Below, in pieces: positions 13,121 to 18,212 of a DNA stretch of 18,212 nt. The DNA comes from Candidatus Aphodoplasma excrementigallinarum (GTDB lineage Bacteria > Bacillota > Clostridia > UBA1381 > UMGS1253): NCBI GenBank assembly GCA_018713805.1, contig DVOF01000056.1:1-18212 (forward strand). Direction: 5' to 3'. Positions within the stretch are counted from its first letter, which is position 1. The number at the start of each line of letters is the position of its first letter. The notes beneath the pieces were generated by a model, which saw only the letters and a program-made list of their open reading frames with translations, made no database searches and was not told where the DNA came from. Position numbers and translations under genes: made by a program.

Positions 13121-14422
13121 ATGAATATTTTTAAGCTGTCAGAAATGAGCGAGGAGAAAAAACAGTTTATCTTAAAGCGGGCGGAGATTGACATTTCCGA
13201 GCAGATGAAGGTTGCAAAGGAGGTGTCGGACGACATCCGCGTGCGCGGCGATGCAGCTGTGCTCGAGTATACGGAAAAGTTCGACCACGTGAAGCTGACT
13301 GCCGCGGGCATGAAAGTGACGGCGGCGGAGATCGAGGCCGGCTATGCGGCGTGCGACCCAAAAACGCGCGAAGCGATCGAATATGCGGCGAAGAATATTC
13401 ACGACTTCCACGAAAAGCAGCTCCCGGAGGAGATGTGGTTTACGAATGTGGACGAGGGGCTGATGGTCGGCGAAAAGACGACGCCGATCGTCGACGTATG
13501 CCTGTACGTGCCGCGCGGGAAGGGGAGCTTCCCGTCGGTTCTGCTGATGCTCGGCGTGCCGGCGGTGGTTGCCGGCGTGGAAAAGATCGTGGTTGTGACG
13601 CCGCCGAACGAACAGGGCGGCGTAGACGACGCGATTTTGGCGGCGGCGAAAATTATCGGCATCACGGAAATCTACAAGGTCGGCGGCATCCAGGCCGTTG
13701 CGTCGGTCGCATATGGGACGGAGACGATTCCGAAGTGCCACAAGATTATTGGCCCTGGCAACAGCTATGCGACGGCGGCGAAGCGCGTTTTGGCAAATTA
13801 CATCGACGCGGGTCTCCCGGCCGGGCCGAGCGAGTGCATTATTCTGGCGGACGAGCATGCAGATGCGCATAAGGCGGCGCTCGACTGGATGATCGAGGCG
13901 GAGCACGGGCCGGACTCGGCGGCGCTCTTAGTGACGCATTCGGAGGAGCTGGCGAAGGCGGTCGTGCCGATTATGGAGGGCCAGCTTGAAAAAATCAGCG
14001 AAAAGCGCCGTTCGTTTATTGAAACGAACTATTCGACCTACGGCGGCATTATTTTGACCGATTCTTTGGAAGAATCGATTGCGTTTGTCAACGAATATGC
14101 GCCGGAGCATATGGAAGTGATGTGTAAAAACCCGTTCGACATTTTGCCGAAAATCAAAAATGCGGGCGAAATCCTGCTGGGCGAGTATGCGCCGGTGACG
14201 CTGTGTAACTTTGTGCTCGGCCCGAACGCGATTTTGCCGACGGGCGGCTTTGCAAAGACGTACAGCAGCGTGTCTGTGTTTGATTTTTTGAAGCGGTCGT
14301 CGGTCGGCTATGTGACAAAGGAGGGCTTTGCGCGCGTGCGCGGCTATGCGGCGGAGATTGCGCGGGTCGAGGGCTTTGACACACACCGGCTCGCCGTGAC
14401 GGAACGGAAAATCGAGGACTGA
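13121..14422 (+). CDS. HisD-family dehydrogenase (histidinol dehydrogenase paralogue)
   Basis: Overall fold and length (433 aa) match histidinol dehydrogenase, which oxidises histidinol to histidine in two NAD steps. Conserved parts include GPGNSYATAAKR, GPSECIILAD, EAEHGPDS with H262, the catalytic pair E329-H330 in APEHME, and E417 and H422 near the end (VEGFDTH). Other key positions differ from E. coli HisD: the zinc-ligand Gln259 is Glu here, the zinc-ligand Asp360 is Asn363, and substrate-contacting His367 in GTNHVLPT is Ala370 (GPNAILPT). The block GGFAKTYSSVSVFDFLKRSS follows. I infer a family paralogue that oxidises another alcohol; true histidinol activity is not excluded. It is first in its operon, directly after the promoter. 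Confidence 0.9.
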   Translation: MNIFKLSEMSEEKKQFILKRAEIDISEQMKVAKEVSDDIRVRGDAAVLEYTEKFDHVKLTAAGMKVTAAEIEAGYAACDPKTREAIEYAAKNIHDFHEKQLPEEMWFTNVDEGLMVGEKTTPIVDVCLYVPRGKGSFPSVLLMLGVPAVVAGVEKIVVVTPPNEQGGVDDAILAAAKIIGITEIYKVGGIQAVASVAYGTETIPKCHKIIGPGNSYATAAKRVLANYIDAGLPAGPSECIILADEHADAHKAALDWMIEAEHGPDSAALLVTHSEELAKAVVPIMEGQLEKISEKRRSFIETNYSTYGGIILTDSLEESIAFVNEYAPEHMEVMCKNPFDILPKIKNAGEILLGEYAPVTLCNFVLGPNAILPTGGFAKTYSSVSVFDFLKRSSVGYVTKEGFARVRGYAAEIARVEGFDTHRLAVTERKIED

Positions 14423-14456
14423 TACAATAAATTTTGAGAATAAGGGGGCGTATGCC

Positions 14457-15083
14457 TTGCAAACGATAACAGTGACGCGGAAAACGACGGAATCGGAAAT
14501 GACGGTAAGATTGTCGCCGCCGCCGCTGGCGGGCGACTACCGGGCGAAGATCGACACGCCGCTCATCTTTTTAAACCACATGATCGAGCATATCGCGTGG
14601 CGCAGCGGGTTTAACGTGGAGGTCAGCGTCAAGCTCGACAAGTTCAACCTCGCGCATGTGATTTGTGAGGATTTGGGGATTGCGCTTGGGCGCGCGGTGG
14701 CGGAATATATCGACCGCTCCATCGATGAGGGCGTGAATTCGTACGGCTTCGGCGTGGGGATCATTGACGAGGCGAAGGCGGAGTGCGTGATGAGCTTTGA
14801 GTCGCGCTCATACTTTGGCTTTACGAGCAAGGCCGCGCTGCCCACGCTGGCAGAGGATATGCACGCGGAGGATTTGCAGGTGTTTTTGGACGGCTTTGCC
14901 CAGGGCGCGCGCGCGACGGTGCACTTAGACATTGAAAAGGGCGAAAACTCGCACCACATATGGGAGGCGGCGTACCGCGCGTTCGGCATCGCGCTCGGTG
15001 AGGCGCTCCGTCCCGACCCGGGGAAAAAGGGCCGGACGAGCGGCGTGGCCGGGCGGGTCGGCTTTACGGTAGAGGTGGAATAA
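14457..15083 (+). CDS. HisB-family dehydratase (imidazoleglycerol-phosphate dehydratase paralogue)
   Basis: 208 residues with the duplicated fold of imidazoleglycerol-phosphate dehydratase. Most metal ligands remain: H41 (LNHM), H67, E71, H156, H166-H167 and E170 (GENSHHIWEA). The family signature DDHHTVED, however, reads LAHVICED, so the second histidine is V68. The arginine of the usual G-I-K-R-Y-G is S95, and the phosphate-binding STKG motif at the end is missing (GRTSGVAG). This suggests a substrate without the same phosphate, or another reaction. The TTG start at 14457 follows AAGGGGG; the nearby ATG at 14452 is out of frame. It lies 34 bases after the HisD-like gene and abuts the next gene, so co-transcription is likely. 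Confidence 0.87.
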   Translation: MQTITVTRKTTESEMTVRLSPPPLAGDYRAKIDTPLIFLNHMIEHIAWRSGFNVEVSVKLDKFNLAHVICEDLGIALGRAVAEYIDRSIDEGVNSYGFGVGIIDEAKAECVMSFESRSYFGFTSKAALPTLAEDMHAEDLQVFLDGFAQGARATVHLDIEKGENSHHIWEAAYRAFGIALGEALRPDPGKKGRTSGVAGRVGFTVEVE

Positions 15084-15542
15084 TTGGAGATACGGTTTGA
15101 GCATACCGACGGACGCAATAAAGATTTTATTGTGCTATGCCATGCGTTAGACGATTTTTTGAACGCAATAGCAGGCGGGGAGAAAAACCGCGCGCAATAT
15201 GTCCCTTATAACGCCGTTGACGATATCCATGACGTCATCGTTGCGTATGACGCGGATAAGGCGATTGGGTGCGCCGGGTTCAAGCGGTTTGACGAGGAAT
15301 GCGCCGAGGTAAAGCGCGTTTTTATCCGTGAGGAATACCGGGGATACGGCATATCGAAAAGGCTGATGGACTGTTTGGAAAATGCGGCGCGGGGCAAGGG
15401 CTTTTCCTGTCTTGTCTTGGAATCCGGCGAGCCGCTTGCCGCAGCTATGGCTTTATACCGGTCAATTGGATACGAGACCATTCCAAATTACGGCCCGTAT
15501 GTGGATATGCCGGAGTCGGTCTGCATGAAGAAGAAATTATAA
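15084..15542 (+). CDS. GNAT-family N-acetyltransferase
   Basis: Transfers an acetyl group from acetyl-CoA to an amine; the substrate is unknown. The 152-residue single domain shows the core strand and loop VKRVFIREEYRGYGISKRLM (77-95), in which R86-G87-Y88-G89 is the acetyl-CoA pyrophosphate loop. It is followed by VLESGEPLAAAMALYRSIGY (111-130), the usual motif B region. The TTG at 15084 directly follows the TAA of the HisB-like gene with no gap, and GAGGTGG lies upstream inside that gene. The tight packing means translation is probably coupled to the HisB-like protein. If the operon is a pathway, this enzyme could acetylate an amino intermediate, but that is speculation. Confidence 0.9.
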   Translation: MEIRFEHTDGRNKDFIVLCHALDDFLNAIAGGEKNRAQYVPYNAVDDIHDVIVAYDADKAIGCAGFKRFDEECAEVKRVFIREEYRGYGISKRLMDCLENAARGKGFSCLVLESGEPLAAAMALYRSIGYETIPNYGPYVDMPESVCMKKKL

Positions 15543-15569
15543 CAATTAGAAGAATAAACCGGGGGAATT

Positions 15570-16571
15570 ATGATACGGCTGAAACCATTTTTGGACAAGT
15601 ATGACCTTCTTTTGTTTGACATGGACGGCGTGATTACGAGCGAGCAGGCGTACTGGACATGCGCCGCGCTGACGGTGTATGAGATGCGCCATGCTAAGGA
15701 GCATTTCGGCACGGAGCAGGTGGACCGCAATGCCATGCTCGCGGAGCGGGCGCGTATCCGCAGGGAGGTCTTTTTAGACGACAGCGTGATCGCGCTGTTA
15801 AAGGATAAGGGCGTGAACAGCAACTGGGATCTGGCGTATGTGACGCTGTGCGCCGTTTTATCAGAGGGAAGCTATGAGAAGGCGTATGCGTACCTGTGTA
15901 CGCTGGGGGAGAATATTTTAAACGACTATGACGCGCTTGCGCAGCGGCTGAGCGAGGCCACGGGCCGCAGCTTTGAAGCTTGCCGGCGCAGCGGCCCGGT
16001 TTGGCACACGGTTGTGGACGTGTTCCAGTCGCTCTACCGCGGAGAGGACGGCATACCCGGCCTGATCGAGAGCGAAGCGCCGCTGTTTCCGATCGAGCGG
16101 ACGCGGCGGGTACTGTCCGCGCTCAAAGCGGGCGGGAAAACGCTCGGCGTTGGCTCCGGGCGGCCGCGCTATGAGATCATAACGCCGCTGACGCGCTGGG
16201 GGCTGCTTGGCCTGTTTGATTCGGAACGTATTGTCACCTATGACGAGGTGGAGGCGGGCGAACGCGCCGTGCCCGGCGCGGTGCTGACAAAACCGCACCC
16301 ATATATGTTCCTGAAGGGGACGTTCGGCGCGGCGGCAACGGATGAGCAGCTTGTGGCGGGCGGCTACGATAAAGAACCGCTCAGGCGGACGCTTGTTGTT
16401 GGCGACGCGGGCGCGGACATTTTGGCGGCGCATGACGGCGGGATGGACTTTTTGGCCGTGCTGACGGGCGTATCCGGCGAAAAGGCGCGGGATTACTTTG
16501 TCGCGGAACATGCGGAATATATCCTCGGCTCAGTCTGCGAGCTAATCGAGGGTGAAGGATTGGAAGGATAG
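15570..16571 (+). CDS. HAD-superfamily hydrolase with large helical cap
   Basis: Probable phosphatase, 333 residues. HAD motif I is D17-M-D19-G-V (nucleophile D17), motif II is S196 in GVGSGRP, motif III is K241 in TKPHP, and motif IV is GDAGAD (D279, D283). Residues 22 to about 175 form an unusually long helical C1 cap, longer than in phosphoglycolate phosphatase, so the substrate is probably distinctive. The segment ALKAGGKTLGVGSGRPR is typical of the superfamily. It lies 27 bases after the acetyltransferase gene and 2 bases before the hydro-lyase gene. One possibility is a phosphatase acting beside the HisB/HisD-like enzymes, as histidinol-phosphatase does between them in histidine synthesis; the sequence alone does not show this. 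Confidence 0.9.
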   Translation: MIRLKPFLDKYDLLLFDMDGVITSEQAYWTCAALTVYEMRHAKEHFGTEQVDRNAMLAERARIRREVFLDDSVIALLKDKGVNSNWDLAYVTLCAVLSEGSYEKAYAYLCTLGENILNDYDALAQRLSEATGRSFEACRRSGPVWHTVVDVFQSLYRGEDGIPGLIESEAPLFPIERTRRVLSALKAGGKTLGVGSGRPRYEIITPLTRWGLLGLFDSERIVTYDEVEAGERAVPGAVLTKPHPYMFLKGTFGAAATDEQLVAGGYDKEPLRRTLVVGDAGADILAAHDGGMDFLAVLTGVSGEKARDYFVAEHAEYILGSVCELIEGEGLEG

Positions 16572-16573
16572 AC

Positions 16574-17125
16574 ATGGCAAAGCAAATTACAACACCGCTC
16601 ACAAAAGACGTTGTAAAGACGCTCAAAGCGGGCGAGCGGGTGCTGATTACAGGAGAGATTTACACCGCGCGCGACGCGGCGCACAAGCGCATGATCGAGG
16701 CGCTGGCGGCGGGGGAGCCGTTGCCGTTTGATGTGAAGGACAAAATTATTTACTACGCCGGCCCTGCGCCCGCAAAGCCGGGCGAGGTGATCGGCTCGTG
16801 CGGGCCGACGACGAGCGGGCGCGTGGACGCGTATACGCCTGCGCTTTTGGACCTCGGCCTGACAGGGATGCTCGGCAAGGGCGAGCGCAGCGCAGAGGTG
16901 GTCGCGTCCATGCAGAAAAATTGCGCGGTCTACTTTGCCGCAATCGGCGGCGCAGGCGCGCTGATTGCAAAAAGTGTGAAGGCGGCCGAGCCGGTGGCGT
17001 ACGAGGATTTGGGCGCGGAAGCGATCGTGAAGCTGACGGTGGAAAACCTGAGCGCGACGGTGGTCATCGACTGTGCGGGCAACAACGCCTATGAGAGCGG
17101 GCGTGCGGCCTACCGCGAAGTATAA
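16574..17125 (+). CDS. Fe-S hydro-lyase beta subunit (fumarate hydratase / tartrate dehydratase type)
   Basis: 183 residues corresponding to the C-terminal (beta) half of class I fumarase and L-tartrate dehydratase, which reversibly hydrate a C4 diacid double bond. Diagnostic motifs are GEIYTARDAAHKRM (27-40), IIYYAGPAPAKPGE (58-71) and SCGPTTSGRVD (75-85). The C-terminal half, with CAVYFAAIGGAGAL and EDLGAEAIVKL, is complete. The catalytic iron-sulphur cluster is carried by the alpha subunit, which is normally encoded directly upstream; here the upstream gene is the HAD hydrolase, and no alpha gene is in the window. The partner may be elsewhere in the genome. The length is normal for a beta subunit, so this is not a truncation. 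The start lies 2 bases after the preceding stop. Confidence 0.93.
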   Translation: MAKQITTPLTKDVVKTLKAGERVLITGEIYTARDAAHKRMIEALAAGEPLPFDVKDKIIYYAGPAPAKPGEVIGSCGPTTSGRVDAYTPALLDLGLTGMLGKGERSAEVVASMQKNCAVYFAAIGGAGALIAKSVKAAEPVAYEDLGAEAIVKLTVENLSATVVIDCAGNNAYESGRAAYREV

Positions 17126-17135
17126 AGGGAACAAA

Positions 17136-17156
17136 CGCAAGAGCGAAGCTCGTGCG
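17136..17156 (+). other. Small stem-loop before the recombinase gene
   Basis: CGCAAGAGC (17136-17144) pairs with GCTCGTGCG (17148-17156) with one mismatch around a GAA loop. There is no U-tract. It lies in the 57-base gap after the hydro-lyase gene. It may be a weak terminator or simply chance pairing. Confidence 0.3.
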
Positions 17157-17182
17157 GAAGCGCGTCCTTTGGGGGTGGAAGT

Positions 17183-18212
17183 ATGTCAAAACAGAGCTAT
17201 TTGCGGCAGCGCCTTTCGGAGCTGCCCGATTTTGTGTTTACTTATATCCAAAGCTACTACGACGGCGAGAGCGTCAACACGCAGATTGCGTACAGCATCG
17301 ATATCAAGGTGTTTCTGACGTTTTTGCAGCTCTACCGCTTCCCAAAGGTGGAGCGGCTCGAGGACTTTACGGCCGCTCACCTCGCGCAGGTCACAGCGGA
17401 CGACCTGCTGGGCTTCAAGACGTACCTGCGCGAGTATGAAATCTATACCACGGATGCGGATGGGCGGCAGGTCGCCCGTACGGTGCGCAACTCCAACTAT
17501 GGCATTAACCGCAAGCTGTCCGCTGTGCGCGGGCTGTACTCGTATCTGTATAAAACGGACAAGATTCCGCAGAATATTACCGACAAAATCACGTTTACCA
17601 ACATCAACCACAAGATGAAAAAGCCGCTCACCACGCAGGAAACGGTGCGGATTTTGGACGTGATTTTTAACGGCGAAAAATATTACACCGGGCGCGATTT
17701 GACCGAGTATTTGAAGCGTAAGCAGCGCGACAGCGCGATTTTTACGACGTATCTCGGCACGGGCGTACGCGTGAGCGAGCTGGTGAACCTGAATATCGAC
17801 GACATCAGCTTTGACACGTCGTCGTTTATCGTAACGCGCAAGGGCGGCGAGCAGCAGGAGATTTTTATGCCGCCGCAGGTGGAGCAGGAATTGCACGCGT
17901 ATTTGGAGGAGCGCATGAAAATTCACGCTGTGGATAAAAATGCGCTGTTTTTGAGCCGCGGCGGGCGGCGGATGGGCATCGACGCGGTCGAGCGCAACCT
18001 GAAACGCTACTGTGCAACGGCCGGCGTGACGCATAAGGACAAAACAAGGCCACACGCGCTGCGGCGCACATTTGCATGCCGGATGCTGGAGGACGGCATC
18101 GACATCAAAATGGTCGCGGAGCTGATGGGTCATAAAAATATAGAGGTAACGCATAAGTTTTACGCGCAGTACAGTAACCAGGCGCGTAAGGATGTCATGC
18201 GCAGCTTCTCCA
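17183..18212 (+). CDS. Xer-type tyrosine recombinase (3' end cut by window)
   Basis: Site-specific recombinase, 343 residues visible and lacking only its end. Residues 15-145 form the SAM-like core-binding domain (NTQIAYSIDIKVFLTFL, SNYGINRKLSAVRGLYSYLY). Residues 150-343 are the catalytic domain with a complete set: R196 (GTGVRVSEL), K220 (VTRKGG), H291 and R294 (HALRRTF), H317 (LMGHKN) and the nucleophile Y327 (THKFYAQY). The ATG at 17183 follows GGGGGTGG. It resembles the chromosomal XerC-like recombinases of Clostridia more than phage integrases. It is separated from the prophage by five metabolic genes, so a housekeeping role such as chromosome dimer resolution is more likely than prophage integration. 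An integrase role cannot be excluded without its target site. Confidence 0.92.
   Translation, partial: MSKQSYLRQRLSELPDFVFTYIQSYYDGESVNTQIAYSIDIKVFLTFLQLYRFPKVERLEDFTAAHLAQVTADDLLGFKTYLREYEIYTTDADGRQVARTVRNSNYGINRKLSAVRGLYSYLYKTDKIPQNITDKITFTNINHKMKKPLTTQETVRILDVIFNGEKYYTGRDLTEYLKRKQRDSAIFTTYLGTGVRVSELVNLNIDDISFDTSSFIVTRKGGEQQEIFMPPQVEQELHAYLEERMKIHAVDKNALFLSRGGRRMGIDAVERNLKRYCATAGVTHKDKTRPHALRRTFACRMLEDGIDIKMVAELMGHKNIEVTHKFYAQYSNQARKDVMRSFS

Noticed and set aside
14452..14469. ATG at 14452 as start of the HisB-like gene
   Set aside because: That frame reaches a stop after five codons. The TTG at 14457 gives the full conserved protein with a good ribosome binding site.
17183..18212. Recombinase as this prophage's integrase
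   Set aside because: Five intact metabolic genes and a host promoter separate it from the phage, and it resembles chromosomal Xer proteins. Kept only as a remote possibility.

Overview
The window holds the late half of a compact prophage with a short-tailed (podovirus-like) virion module (about 1-12968), followed by a short bacterial operon (about 13000-18212). All supported genes are on the + strand. The high GC, strong AGGAGG-type ribosome binding sites, several TTG starts, a phage_holin_4-type holin, an amidase endolysin and a Xer recombinase point to a GC-rich Firmicute, most likely a gut-type Clostridia member. I cannot name a genus.

Prophage, left to right: the tail of an unidentified gene (3-104); a small Cys-rich protein (94-291); a regulatory gap with a perfect 10-bp inverted repeat (335-380); a 138-aa protein in the small-terminase position; large terminase; a 74-aa membrane protein; portal; scaffold; major capsid protein with a fused C-terminal Ig-like domain; a rho-independent terminator; a head-tail connector; a 794-aa tail protein; a repetitive tail fibre ending in a pyocin-knob-like domain; an amidase endolysin with two copies of a C-terminal repeat; a 430-aa Ala/Gln-rich probable virion protein; a holin; and a strong terminator. 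No tape measure, tail-tube, sheath or capsid-protease gene is visible, which supports a short-tailed particle. Integrase, repressor and replication genes must lie left of the window or be absent.

Host part: an extended -10 promoter (13007-13035) lies only about 40 bp past the last phage terminator. It reads into a HisD-family dehydrogenase, a HisB-family dehydratase, a GNAT acetyltransferase, a HAD hydrolase with a large cap, and a lone Fe-S hydro-lyase beta subunit. A Xer-type tyrosine recombinase follows and is cut by the window end. The HisD-like and HisB-like proteins both lack residues that define the histidine-pathway enzymes, and no other his gene is present. I therefore read them as paralogues that may act on another substrate. 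This cluster is the best candidate in the window for undescribed biology. The most interesting phage features are the 12-residue-periodic fibre, the capsid-fused domain, the stem-loops between late genes and the inverted repeat before the terminase genes.
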